From Piscicola geometra (taxonomy: Eukaryota; Annelida; Clitellata; Hirudinida; Piscicolidae), in contig OX030965.1 of NCBI GenBank assembly GCA_943735955.1, positions 6,656,503 through 6,720,502 on the forward strand: a stretch of 64,000 nt of DNA, read 5' to 3'. A program made the translations under genes and the position numbers. The notes beneath the pieces are model-generated. The model was not told where the DNA came from, searched no databases, and saw only the letters and a list, made by a program, of their open reading frames with translations. Of the stretch, positions 32,986 to 51,982 are shown piece by piece. Every line of letters begins with the position of its first letter. Positions within the stretch are counted from its first letter, which is position 1.

Positions 32986-35735
<2,750 letters not shown>

Positions 35736-37104
35736 CACACTCGCTTCCTATATAAACCATACCATCTGGCCTCACCAGCATCAGTTAATGAGTGAACAGT
35801 TATACATATCATTTTGAAACTAATAAATAAACATTTAATTCAAAAATAGAATATTTAAAGCTTTTTCAAATTTGCCTCTATTTATTTCTTATAACTAAAT
35901 CTCTCATAATCTACATTGGCACTGCAACACTGCACCCAATCCACACTGAAGCCCTTCCTACCGTTTCCCTCTCAACTGGTAATCATTTATTCTTCTAATT
36001 AATTAATATATATTATAAAAGATAATTAATCTAGTTAATTATTCATTTAATTTTTTACAAACTTATTTTATTTATATTTATATTCTTATTTGCTTTTTAA
36101 TTGCTAAACCTTGCGCGTCAGGGACGCCCAGCACTGAAAGACCCAGTGCACAATAAGCAATTTAGAATGACAAATTCAAATCAAAGTTTCTCCTGCGAGC
36201 TTCCATAGTCAAAACAGCCGTCAGCCACCCACCCAGGCAGCCTTTAAGCTTCCTAACAGCGTTTCTTCTTCTTGCTATGATGCAGTGTTGCCACAGTACT
36301 GTATTGGTCTCTTTATCCTTTGATTGCTACTAATGCTTTGTTCATTCTTTTATGGATAAAAACATAGTTTTTTAAACTACTTTTTTATTAAAGTTTTTTT
36401 AAAGATTTATTATTGTCTATTCGTCTTTTGCAGCATCCTCTTTCTATTCATCCTCCCCATCATAATCATCATCATCACCAGCACATACATCCTCATCATC
36501 ATTCCCATCATCACAATCACCATCATCATCTTCATCATCATCAGTACTTCCATCCTCATCATCATCAGCACCCCCATCCTCATCATCATCAATCATAACT
36601 TCTCTTCTCTTTCAATTTTCCAACAAACCTGCCTTCTCCAAGTGCTCACCTTAGTTTTTGTTTTTTGTTTTTTTTGTTGCTGCTGTTTTTGTGTGTGTGT
36701 GTTTTTTTCAACAATTATTCATTTATTTATTGTATTATTTACACCAATTTGAATACAGTAATATTATTCATAATAAAACTAAAATTATAAATAATTCTAA
36801 ATATTTTTCAACTTTGTTTTATTTTCTTCCTATTTTGATTCTTTGTTAATTGGTTATCAATGTTACTCATGCTGTTATACAACATCACCACAACCAACTG
36901 AACTCTGCCCATTAAAAATGAAACCCTGGCCATAAAGAAACTCAAAAGATAATTAACTAGCCTTAATTACGACACACCCCACCAATTACTGTTGCCACCA
37001 TTACCAATTAACACTGCCACCATTACCAATTAGCTTCATCACAAATTACAACTGCCCTCATCAACAATTAGCAACAACTCTTTGCAACCTTTTTTGTTGT
37101 TTAT

Positions 37105-37757
37105 TAGTGTTTTAATTGTTGTTGTTGAAGTTGTTGAGGTTTTTGTTGAATTTTTTGTTGTTGAAGTTGTTGAGGTTCTGATTTGAATTGTTGTTGTTGA
37201 AGTTGTTGAGGTTCTTGTTTGAATTGTTGTTGTTGAAGTTGTTGAGGTTCTTGTTTGAATTGTTGTTGTTGAAGTTGTTGAGGTTCTTGTTTGAATTGTT
37301 GTTGTTGAAGTTGTTGAGGTTTGAATTGTTGTTGTTGAAGTTGTTGAGGTTTGAATTGTTGTTGTTGAAGTTGTTGAGGTTTGAATTGTTGTTGTTGAAG
37401 TTGTTGAGGTTCTTGTTGAATTTGTTGTTGTTGAAGTTGTTGAGGTTCTTGTTTGAATTGTTGTTGTTGAAGTTGTCGAGGTTTGAATTGTTGTTGTTGA
37501 AGTTGTTGAGGTTCTTGTTTGAATTGTTGTTGTTGAAGTTGTTGAGGTTCTTGTTTGAATTGTTGTTGTTGAAGTTGTTGAGGTTCTTGTTTGAATTGTT
37601 GTTGTTGAATTGTTGAGGTTCTTGTTTGAATTGTTGTTGTTGAAGTTGTTGAGGTTCTGATTTGAATTGTTGTTGTTGAAGTTGTTGAGGTTCTGATTTG
37701 AATTGTTGTTGTTGAAGTTGTTGAGGTTCTTGTTTGAATTGTTGTTGTTGAAGTTGT
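37105..37757 (-). repeat. 36/30 bp minisatellite, Gln-rich if read on the minus strand
   Basis: About 19 copies. On the minus strand one frame reads QQLQQQQFKQEP repeated and is open for about 230 codons; the two other minus frames are open as well because the unit lacks stops. No splice context or homologue supports translation. Confidence 0.9.
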
Positions 37758-38133
37758 GACGTGTTGTCGAGACTCGCATGGTGATCCATCATGCAATTCT
37801 CAAACGCCCGTCAACAGCCTCCTCCACCACCCACCACTCCATCTTCCTTTCTTCTTTCTTTCCATCCACCCCTCCATCTTCTTCCTTCTTTCTTTCCATC
37901 TTTCTACCGGCAAGTAAAAGAGTTAGGGGCGTTTCGCGTGCTGCTCCTTTGGCTTTGCAGAAGTTTTTTCCCCTGTTTCGTCTATCCATAGAGTCATCAT
38001 CATCATCACCACCGTCATCATCATCATTACCACCATCATCCTCATTCCCACCATCATCATCATTACCACCACCGTCCTCATCATCATCCCCACCATCATC
38101 ATCTTCCTTATCGTCATCTTTTTCCTCATCAAC

Positions 38134-38164
<31 letters not shown>

Positions 38165-38183
38165 ACATCTTCTTCATTCTCAC

Positions 38184-38214
<31 letters not shown>

Positions 38215-38548
38215 TGCATCATCATCATCATCAACACTATCATTAAACGCATGTGATAAAAGTCATGTCATCATAGACCATTAGGATAATAGCAATAAAA
38301 GGACTGCGCGTTTAATTGCCGCTATTATTATTATTATTATTATAATTATTATTTTTTATATTATTTATTATTTTATTATTTTGTTTTTATTATTATTATT
38401 ATTATTAGGAATTGTAACTTTCTAGTTATGTTGTAAATATGTTTCGCAGTTAATTCAGAAGTTTAGTTAAAGTTGCTGTCGATAAGGAAAAAGATGAACA
38501 AACAGGGATGGTAATGATTATGATGATGAGGATGATATGATGATAATA

Positions 38549-38579
<31 letters not shown>

Positions 38580-39940
38580 GGAAGAAGAAGAGGAGGAAGA
38601 GGAAGAGGAAGAAGAAGAAGAAGAGGAAGAAGAAGAGGAAGAAGATGAGAATGAGGATGATGAAGAAGGATCTTGTTACACTACCAATAAAGTCGTATCA
38701 AAAAAACATTAATCAGAATCACTTAGTTTTTATATTATTATTATTTATATTATTTTTCTTTTTTTTCTTTCTTTCCTTACTCATCTTTCCAAGTTCTGCC
38801 GCATCAACCATTGCCCAATTCAATCATCTTCAACCATTCCACCCATCATTCTATCAATCTACCAACCAACCATCCAGCCAACCCATCTATCTATCAATCA
38901 ATCTACCAACCAACCAGCCAACCCACCCACCCACCCACCCATCTCTCTCATCCATCCATTCAACTTCAACACCACACCCACATCCACTACCACACCCTCA
39001 TTCCTCTAATAACCTCTCAATAGAGTGGAATAATAATTGCCATTAAAGATGCCGCCATCACCAAGCACACACACTAAGCAGAAACAGAAGGAAGGAATGC
39101 AGACGACTTTGAAGAAGAAGGCAAAGACACTAAATACGAAAAGACTTTTTAATAGAAGAATATATAAGATCTTTGAGGGTTGCTATTGCTCATTAAAGAG
39201 ATCTCAAATGCCTGTTGCAATCACTGCATATGTGTGAAATGTGTGTTGATGATGATGGTAGTGGTGATGATGGTGATGGTGATGATGGTAGTGATGATGA
39301 TGAAAATGATGGTGATGATGATGGTAGTGTTGGTAAGTTTGTGTTACAGAGAGAGCACATACTTATAGTAGAGTAGCATTGAATTTCAACTTTATTCACA
39401 TCGATTCATCATCAATTGCATCATCTTCATCCTTATCATCATCATCATTATCAACATTCTCGTCATCATCATCATCAACGTCATAATCATCATCTTCTTC
39501 ATCCTAATCATCCCACCCTATTCACTTATATCAACACCTCGACCGTTTTATCATCATCATCATTATCACCACTACTTCATCCTCTTCACCCATCATCATC
39601 ATCATCATCATCATTACCACCACCACCATAATCATCATCATCACCCGTAATGAGTGTGAATGACTGCACACATAACTCACACATAGCATCCCTGACTCCG
39701 CCCACCCCTCCTGCCATTGGTTCGTTCAAATGCACACGCGCCAATCACAGCCCATCCACGGCACCCTCCCTTCCAACCTTTCTATCACTATTAGATGGAT
39801 ACTTAAATAAAGCTAATAAACCGTTATTTCTTTATCTATTATAATTTTTTTATTTTTTCTATTATTAGAATATAATATTATTTGAAAACACTCTAATCAC
39901 GATCATCATTATTATTTGTAATAATTTATAACTTTTTATC

Positions 39941-40153
39941 ATCATCATCACCATCATCATAATCATCACCATCATCATCTTCATCATCATCAGTATGCTG
40001 GATTTTAATGATTAAGAAACGGGTGTGCTGGACGAAATGAGTGTTGCATCATCATCACCATCATCATAATCATCACCATCATCATCTTCATCATCATCAG
40101 TATGCTGGATTTTAATGATTAAGAAACGGGTGTGCTGGACGAAATGAGTGTTG
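39941..40153. repeat. 107 bp tandem duplication
   Basis: 39941-40046 recurs identically at 40048-40153. Each copy has a CAT-rich half and a unique half (GTATGCTGGATTTTAATGAT onward). Confidence 0.95.
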
Positions 40154-41284
40154 ATTATAACAACGTAATTTTTTCACAATTAAAAGTTCTTGAATAAATT
40201 TAATTAAAAAATAAAAAGTAATTAATATGCATGAATATCATTAAGACATTGGAAATTATAATAATGAATAAGAAGAAAAACAAGATGATAATACAAAATT
40301 AGAAAACTAAACTAGTAGTAATGATGATGATGCTGATGATGGTGATGATGATGATGATGATGATAACGATGATGATGGTGGTGGTGGTGATGATGATGAT
40401 GATGATTCTAGAGAGTTACTGTGCACATAGTCATGCAGTGAGACGTGGTTGCGTAAGAATACTTGTTGTGTTGTGTAACAAGGAGTTGCAAGGCAGTTGT
40501 TGTGGAGATGTTGAGATTAAATTTGGCGCTATAGAAATAAAACCAAAAATTAAGACAAATAAAATACTTCAATTGATAACTATTAATTAATTAAATAGTT
40601 TAATTTAACATTATTAATGTAATTATATACTTTAATATGCAATCTTTCAACAAGCCATACAAGCACTGGCAATAGTGTCATATCAGCCATTACAGTTCGC
40701 CAAGGAAGCAAGTAGCTTGCGTAAGAAGTAGGGGAGATTGACTATGCTTAAATGCCGTTACTCAAGTCCATTTCAAGATTGTATGTCAGTGTATAGAGTA
40801 TACACTCATATATATAATCATATAAAATCATTTATACAATAATATATTATCACGTATACAATCACGTATATAATCACATACAATAATATAGAAAATCATA
40901 CAATCACATACAATCACATACCACTATACAGTCTATAGCGGTATAGGAAAAGATACAGCGGGAATTATGATCTGAATGGATAATTTGGTTACGTGCACCG
41001 TGGATTAGCCTCTACAGCATTTATAAAGCGACTGAGGTGGGATTACTGGATAGATGGGTTGATGGGAAGAGATTCAGCAGTCGATAGTTTGGAAAGAAGA
41101 CATTTTGGTTGATGTTGTTGTGAAGTTCACAACAGGTTGCACTTGAAGCTCTTCATTTTAAATTTAGAATAAACGGTTGATCATCACACCAAACCTCTGT
41201 TCAGATAGAAAGACGAATAGAGCGACGAAGACGAACAAACGAGGAAACAAATAGAAAAACACAAATACACACGAAAGAAGCAAA

Positions 41285-43531
41285 ATGAACAGAGACATCA
41301 TCAAAATGCCTTCAAACGCCTGCCCACGACAGCACCACGAAGCCCCTTCTTGCCCCTCTTCTTCACCACCCCCACCATCATCCCTACCTCTCCCTCCCCA
41401 TCACACCAACCCCTTCTTCTTCCTCTCAGGCTTGCCTCTCTTGCCTCCCTCTGACGTGCCCTGGAACAACATGGCAGCCCTCCTCTTCTGGAAACAACAG
41501 GCGCTCATGGCTTGCTACTCATACGCCCTGTCCTTTTCCACCTCGCATTGCAAACACAACGAGAACAACCCATTCACGTCCCGACACCACCACCACAACC
41601 ACAAACTGATAGAACCATCGATGAATCCATCGAGCATGATGGAACCTTTCTCGCCGACTTGCGTGTCTTCGTTGCATGAAAAACGAGCGACGAAGATCGA
41701 GGCAAGGGCCAGAGGAACCAATCCAGAAAATCCAGTCGACCTGAGTAGGGCGTCTTGCGTCACCTCGAAGACAACATCTACTTTTCAGTTCTTGAACAAC
41801 AACCAATTCAACTATTGCAACAATTATCCCGTTATTAACATCAACAACAACAACAACCTCAACAAATACCACTCGCGACAACAAAGCAACAGCAACAGCA
41901 ACAACAGCAACAATGGTGGAACTGAACAACAAAATAACAAAAGTACTAACAAGTTTAACTGAATTGAATTTCACAATTTCATATGAACTATCTTCAACCT
42001 TTCGCCTGCACACCATTCAATCATCATGAATTCGCTTTTAAATGTAAATTTCTAATACCACCATTTGACCACCACCATTAATCCACACAGAACACTCAAG
42101 TGGCGCCAAAAAACTCATCGGCATCCGCTTTCTTTTCCCGCCATTTGCAGACCACGTGACCCTCTACGACAGGGCCAAGATCTGGGTGGCGCGTCACGAA
42201 CACAAGTACTTCGTTGATTGGTCGTCCACTGACCTATTAAAGGCTGACCCACATCTGAGACCCCTCCATCCAATTACAAGGCAGCAGTACAAAATCCACA
42301 TGAACCGGTTTGTGACTTCATGAAACACTTTTATGAAATTATTTAAAACTTTAAAAAGTTTAAAGCTTCAACATTGTTTTAAATAACATTTTTAAATATT
42401 CTTTTATTCCAAAAATAGATAAAAAAAATATTTTCTTCTTAAAAAGGTACATTTTCCACAATTTTTCCTCACTAATGCGCATACAACAAACAAAACACCA
42501 CCCTGCCTGACAGGAGCGAGTTCTGCAGGAACGTCAAGCTGAAGTACTGCCTGCAGACGAAGGCCGCTTGGGCCGAAGAGTTCTGTCTCAAGCTGCAGAG
42601 GTCGCCTGCCGAGGGAGGATTCACTGGTGCGGCGCTTCATTTTTAAATTTTTTTAGTTTTTAAATTTATATTTATTAATATTTATTTATTTTTTATTTAT
42701 TTATTACTAGTACCATCACCACCAGGCTTATGTCAAGCGAAAATAGCAGCAGCAGATTTGTGGAGAAACTACAGTGAGAACTACCGCAGTCACCAAGCCA
42801 GACAACCAAACAGACACAGGCAGACAGAGAAGAAGACACAAGTTACACAACAGAAAAGGCTGTCAGAAGGGGTGGAAGAAGAGGCAAAAAGGATAAAGAT
42901 ACAAAGAGGGATGGAAGGAGGGATGGATGGAGGGATGAAAGGAGGAATGGATGGAGGGATGGAAAGGGGCAGTATGGAAATGCTTGGCAGTTTCCTGGGT
43001 ATGCAGCATCAGTGCAGACGACTGCAGGAGTTGGTGAGTGGGAGGAAGATGCTGGAGATGATGGCTGGAAAGAAGGTGATGCCAGGCTTGAATGCTGCAT
43101 CATTGCAAACCAACAACAGCCACCCTGGCACCCCTCCAATGAGGCAACAAACGTACAGCAACTGCACACCGCACAAGTACTCAATCAAGGGGATTCTCTC
43201 TGACCTCAACAACAACAACTACAACTACAACAACTTCAACAACCTCAACAATAGCTACAACAACCGCAACGACTACAAAAAAGATGGTGATGATGATTCA
43301 AGAAAGAATGGAGAAAAGAAAGATGATGTCGTGAAGGATAAGATGGATGGAGTGTGCGAGGAGAGGAGGAGTGACTGTGACTCAACCACTGACCCTCCCA
43401 GTTCACTGTTGCCGCAACTCAAAAAAGAAGAGGATGATGAAGACGTTGTTGTGAATGTTGATGATTATGATAATGATGGAGAGGAGGAAGAAGAGGAAGA
43501 GGAGGAGGATGATATAAAAGATGGTGTGTAG
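41285..43531 (+). CDS. Protein of unknown family with a compact central block and acidic tail
   Basis: Four exons close in phase to 597 aa: 41285-41942, 42091-42307, 42514-42626, 42726-43531. I do not recognise the family. Residues 1-219 are low complexity: Pro/Ser-rich, a His run (RHHHHNH), then an Asn/Gln-rich stretch. Residues about 222-350, spanning exons 2, 3 and the start of 4, look like a folded domain: LIGIRFLFPPFADHVTLYD, IWVARHEHKYFVDWSS, RSEFCRNVKLKYC, AAWAEEFCLKLQ, AKIAAADLWRNYSENY. Exon 4 continues with a basic stretch (EEEAKRIKIQRG, possible nuclear signal), a GMDGG/GMKGG repeat from GGATGGAGG DNA, Asn-rich sequence, and an acidic end ([16 protein letters not shown]). Codon use and phase support a real gene. 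Composition suggests a nuclear regulator, but that is inference. Confidence 0.75.
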
Positions 43532-47747
<4,216 letters not shown>

Positions 47748-48948
47748 ATGATGCTCAGAAGTTTCTTATTCAAGGTATTTGAAGCGCTAATGAAAGATGC
47801 TATTTTATTTATGAAATTATTTCCGCTTTTTAACTGTTTCCTAACATTTCAAGCAAAGGCAAGTCTTGCGATGCGACCTGCAGAGAGGTCTGTTTGGCAG
47901 AAAAAAGAAGGAAGTGGAAAAAGACAAGAAGACAGACGACCCGACAGACCTCGAGGTGAAGAGGCAATATGAACTCGACAACGCTTCACTCTTTTCCACC
48001 AAGTACAACATGAACCTCATCAAACACAAGGGGTACGTCTGTAGTGCAACTTGTTTGGCTGACATGTAATAATTTTAGTTTCAGAAATATAAATTTTAAA
48101 AATTCTAAAATCACTTATTAATGATTACAATCTTTTCCTCAGTTTCCAATTTTTTAATTTACAGAACCATTAGTTTAATTCTCTCTTCTCAATTTCTAGC
48201 AAACTGACGAATCAGAAAGCATACAAGCCACCACAAGGGGTAGTGGACGCAGTGAGAGAGGTTGTTGAACAGTTTAATAAAGGTCAAGATTGGATGCAGG
48301 CTGATTTCAAAGACGTAAAACTCAAATTCAATGTTGGTATAACCTATTTTTTATTTTTTTTCATACTTACTTTCATATAAAGCATTAGTTGATTTAAAAA
48401 GATTATCATTTAAAAAAAATTCAAACTTCAATTTTTTGGAATTGCCAGGTTCTCTCGGCACTCACCTCTCAACTCAAAAAAGACATTCCCTCCTACCACC
48501 TCGACTCCCTCGTCTCCACTCAACAAATCATCAACTTCTTCCAGACCGAAGTGACCCTCACTTCATCCTACGACGACCTTGCAGCAGGCACCATTGTGAG
48601 TTTATGTGCTCAAAGCTATTAGGTGTTTAATTTTATTGTTTAATTGAATTGAAATTACCAAATAATAATGATAATGAATATATATAAAATATATATTATT
48701 CACATGGCTCAAATGATTGCATATATTTTTCGTCTTTTTTCTCCAAACAGGGTGAATTGCCGAGGAACCTGCACATTCAGAAAGAACCTCTCCGCTTCCA
48801 TCCTGCAGACGACACTCTCTTCAACGGAAAGACTGCCTTCCCAGGCTCAAATACTGTAGTCACCAGCATCAAGTACCAGCGGAAGTATCAAGGCTGTGTT
48901 ACCACTAAAGAAAAGCCTGGCTTTAATAACTATTATTACGATTATTAA
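47748..48948 (+). CDS. MRPL50: Mitochondrial large-subunit ribosomal protein mL50
   Basis: Component of the mitochondrial 39S subunit. Five exons close in phase to 227 aa: 47748-47774, 47854-48032, 48200-48332, 48449-48595, 48751-48948. The N-terminus (MMLRSFLFKQRQVLR) is hydrophobic and Arg-rich, as expected for a mitochondrial presequence. The family block runs from YKPPQGVVDAV through DVKLKFNVLSALTSQL and the conserved LPRNLHI near the end; human mL50 has YTPPEDLQ, LKFNLLAHL and LPPNLKI at these places. About 60 residues follow LPRNLHI, more than in the human protein. Introns are short and AT-rich with T-rich acceptors. The first exon is inferred from phase and leader character. Confidence 0.85.
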
Positions 48949-49203
48949 TATTTGAGTAAATTATTAACTTAATAAATAAGTGGAACAAATAATTTTGAGA
49001 TGATCAATAAAGCTTACAAATACTTATTCCAATTAAACATTTTCGATAAAATTTTCACAATATTTGATTCAATTCAATTTATAAAAACATTTTTACAGCT
49101 TATATGAAATAAAATTCAATAAAAATATCCTATTTATAGAAGTTTACTTTTTTTTAAACATTGACTTCGTGTCTTAAAAGCTGCAAAAGAAAGTTGCAAC
49201 GAA

Positions 49204-50762
49204 ATGGTGAAATTTTAATTAATAGTACTTTTCGATTACTAAACAAATGAATATATTTCTTTAGTGATATTATGAGTTTTTTGGATTCACGATTTTATTT
49301 TATATGATTTTTGTAACTATTTCTCTTTTCAGGGTAATGAATCTTCTTTTCCACTGGAAATGTGTTCCACCTGTGAGCATGTTTTATATTTTTTAAAGCT
49401 GATAGTTTATGTAAGGATTAATTTTTCAAATCACTAAAAAATCAAACAAAAATTATCTGCAAAAAGGTTTATTAAAGTTCAAAACTTGAACAAATTTTAA
49501 ATGTAAAAAAAATAATTTTGCATTTCAGTCGACGCTGAAGAGATTAAGAGACTGGGCAGACGCTTCAAGAAGTTGGATCTGGACAAGTCGGGCTCGTTGA
49601 GTGTGGAAGAGTTCATGTCACTGCCCGAACTGCAACAGAATCCTCTGGTGCAACGTGTTATTGACATCTTTGACACTGACGGCAATGGTGAAATCGACTT
49701 TAAAGGTGTATTTCTTTTTCAAGTATTTTTTTTTAAATGTATGTATCTCTTAAGAAATTGTTTTCAAGTTATAGGGCTCTATATTTATTTAATGACCAAC
49801 ATTTAAGAGTACAAAATTAAACTAAAAAAAACAAAAACAGAATTCATTGAAGGAATATCACAGTTCAGTGTGAAAGGAGACAAAAATGCCAAGCTGCAAT
49901 GTAACAAATTCACACTTTATAAATTAAATTTTTGAATAAAAGAAAAATTCCAAATAATAATAATATTTTTTTCAATTAGAAAAATTGTCAATCTAAAAGT
50001 TAAAATCTTTCTAATTTTCACCTGCATCCAGTTGCCTTCAAGATTTACGACATCGACAGGGATGGTTATATCTCCAATGGAGAACTTTTCCAGGTTTTTT
50101 TTATTTCTCCCACACTCTCTTCTCATCACCCTACCCCCTTTTATCCATCCTTTTCCCACACCCACACACCACAACTCTTCCTTTCTCATCATACACCCTC
50201 CACTCCACCCCACCCCTCTCCCCATCCACAAAAGGTGTTGAAGATGATGGTGGGCAACAATTTGAAGGAGGGGCAGCTGCAGCAGATCGTCGACAAGACC
50301 ATCATCTACTCTGACAAGGATGGAGACAACAAGATCTCCTATTCCGAGTTTTGCGATGTGCGCTTTTTAAATTTTAATAATAAGAATTGTTTAGTATTTA
50401 AAATGTAATATTAATAATGATAATAGTAATAATGATAAAAGTAATAATGATGATAGCAATAATGATGATAGTAATTATGATATTAATAATGATAATATTA
50501 ATAATGATATTAGTAATGATGATAGTAATAGTTGTAATATTAATAATAATTGCCGTTTTTTATATATGGCACGCAACTAAATAATAATATTGATTACGAA
50601 TTAAATTTTTTCATTAAAGTAATATTTTTTAATTACTACGTAAACTCGGGGTGAAAAATATCCTCTAATTATTTGAAAATTTATAAATAATTTATTGTAT
50701 TTTTACTCCCAAAGATGGTTGGTGGTTTGGAGGTGCACAAGAAAATGGTGGTGGATGTGTGA
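49204..50762 (+). CDS. PPP3R1: Calcineurin subunit B (EF-hand regulatory subunit)
   Basis: Ca2+-binding regulatory subunit of the calcineurin phosphatase. Exons 49333-49372, 49529-49705, 49841-49900, 50033-50094, 50235-50357, 50715-50762 encode 169 aa from [12 protein letters not shown] to HKKMVVDV. Four EF-hands are visible: [36 protein letters not shown], and [13 protein letters not shown]. Adding one Met gives 170 aa, the vertebrate length. The Met would be on its own exon, as in vertebrate PPP3R1; ATG|GTGAAA at 49204-49206 is a candidate (low certainty). Gly follows the Met, so N-myristoylation is expected. Confidence 0.93.
50405..50545. repeat. AATAATGATGATAGT-type repeat in calcineurin B last intron
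   Basis: Imperfect AAT/GAT trinucleotide array. Confidence 0.8.
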
Positions 50763-51977
50763 TGCACCCGCCACTGCTACACCACATCCATCATAAATAG
50801 ATGCAGAGGTTGCATTGGTTGTGACTTCTCAAGTCTTTTGCAATTGTCGTTCAAATGAAGTTGTTTTACTCTTTCTTCAAGATCTTGATTATATTTGTTG
50901 TTTAAGAGACGACATTTTGTATTTTCCATTTAATTTAATTATTGAAATTATTTAGTTGGATAATTAGCCTAATTTATTAAATGGATAAATAATTTAATTT
51001 AATTATCAATACAGTAATACAATATTATTGTATAAACTAATTTATTTAATGGATAAAAGTTAAATTAAATTAAATATTCCTTTTTATACATTTAAATAAT
51101 TTCAATTGTCATCTAACTAGTTAAGCTAATCATGAATTGTTTTCATCTACGAGTCCTTTTCTTGCGTAGTCAAGCTTTAATCACACTTTTCCGTTAGACA
51201 TTCAGAGTGTGACCTTGATTCATTTCAAATGTCCTTGAACTCTTTTTGACCTCTATTTTATATTCCCATTTTGGTGTGAACTAGAGGTAATTGAGTATTT
51301 TAGATTATTTTAAAGCAACTTTTACTAGATCTCTACACAGCTACAAAACTTTTATTTTGTAATGCTACATCCCGTTTGATTTAATTCAACATTTGAAAAG
51401 TAATTATTCAAAAATAATCTGAATATTCATTAGTTGCACTTCACGGTTGATCTAATTGAAGGTTGTTTCTGTTCACCCCTTTTCCTCAGACTTTCTCACA
51501 ATTTCCTATTGATTTGTGACCATTTTTCTGCAGCTAAATTATATATGCAAGCCTTTGCTTCAGCCACAACCTCTCATGCACGCAGGCCTCCGTCGACTGC
51601 AGCAGTCACCGCTTCACCATAATCATCATCGCCACAATCGTCATAATCATCAACACCACCATGATCATCACCTCCACCGTCATTATCATTATCACCATCA
51701 CCATGGCTATTATAAGCGGTCATTGCATGTTGTAGTATGGTGTATGTGAGGTTAGGCTCTTTCATATACACGCACACATGCACAAGGCCACTTCACGTAC
51801 GAGGGTATTGTGTGTTTCATGACTTCTTTGACTTTGTTTGCCTGATCTTTAGAGAATACACCGAATTTCGGTATTTTGTGTCGTTTTTTTGAAACTAAAA
51901 TTATAACTGTAAATTTAATATTCTGAATGTTTGTGTGTGTGTGCTGGTATTAACGGAAACTTATTCAATACGACGAT
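50763..51977. other. Convergent 3' flank between calcineurin B and PSMA3
   Basis: 3' UTR of calcineurin B, AT-rich sequence, a CAT-rich stretch at 51618-51705 and GTGTGTGT at 51935. No further gene seen. Confidence 0.6.
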
Positions 51978-51982
51978 TTATT
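51977..51982 (-). promoter_or_regulatory. AATAAA hexamer overlapping the PSMA3 stop codon
   Basis: On the minus strand GAAGAATAAATC contains AATAAA with the TAA stop (51980-51978) inside it, the same arrangement as at the end of USO1. Confidence 0.35.

Larger units (their letters stand above)
28301..32987. other. Gene-poor block with CATC and GTT/GTG arrays
   Basis: Contents: CCATC-based minisatellite 29095-29410, 18 bp minisatellite 29645-29917, (CATC)n 30120-30378, GTTGTTGTAGTG array 30708-30925, CA-rich 30945-31070, TGTGGTCGTTG array 31970-32160, TTC-rich 32460-32815. The unique stretches between show no convincing exon. Confidence 0.6.
35736..41284. other. Spacer upstream of the unknown four-exon gene
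   Basis: No supportable exon. Contents: CAT-rich 36435-36598, 36 bp minisatellite 37105-37757, CAT-rich 37995-38255, GAA/GAG-rich 38515-38665, ACC/CCA-rich 38850-38960, (GAT)n 39245-39335, CAT-rich 39410-39645, 107 bp tandem duplication 39941-40153, (GAT)n 40318-40405, AATCACATAC-like repeats 40850-40930. The last kilobase probably includes the promoter and 5' UTR of the gene at 41285. Confidence 0.6.
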
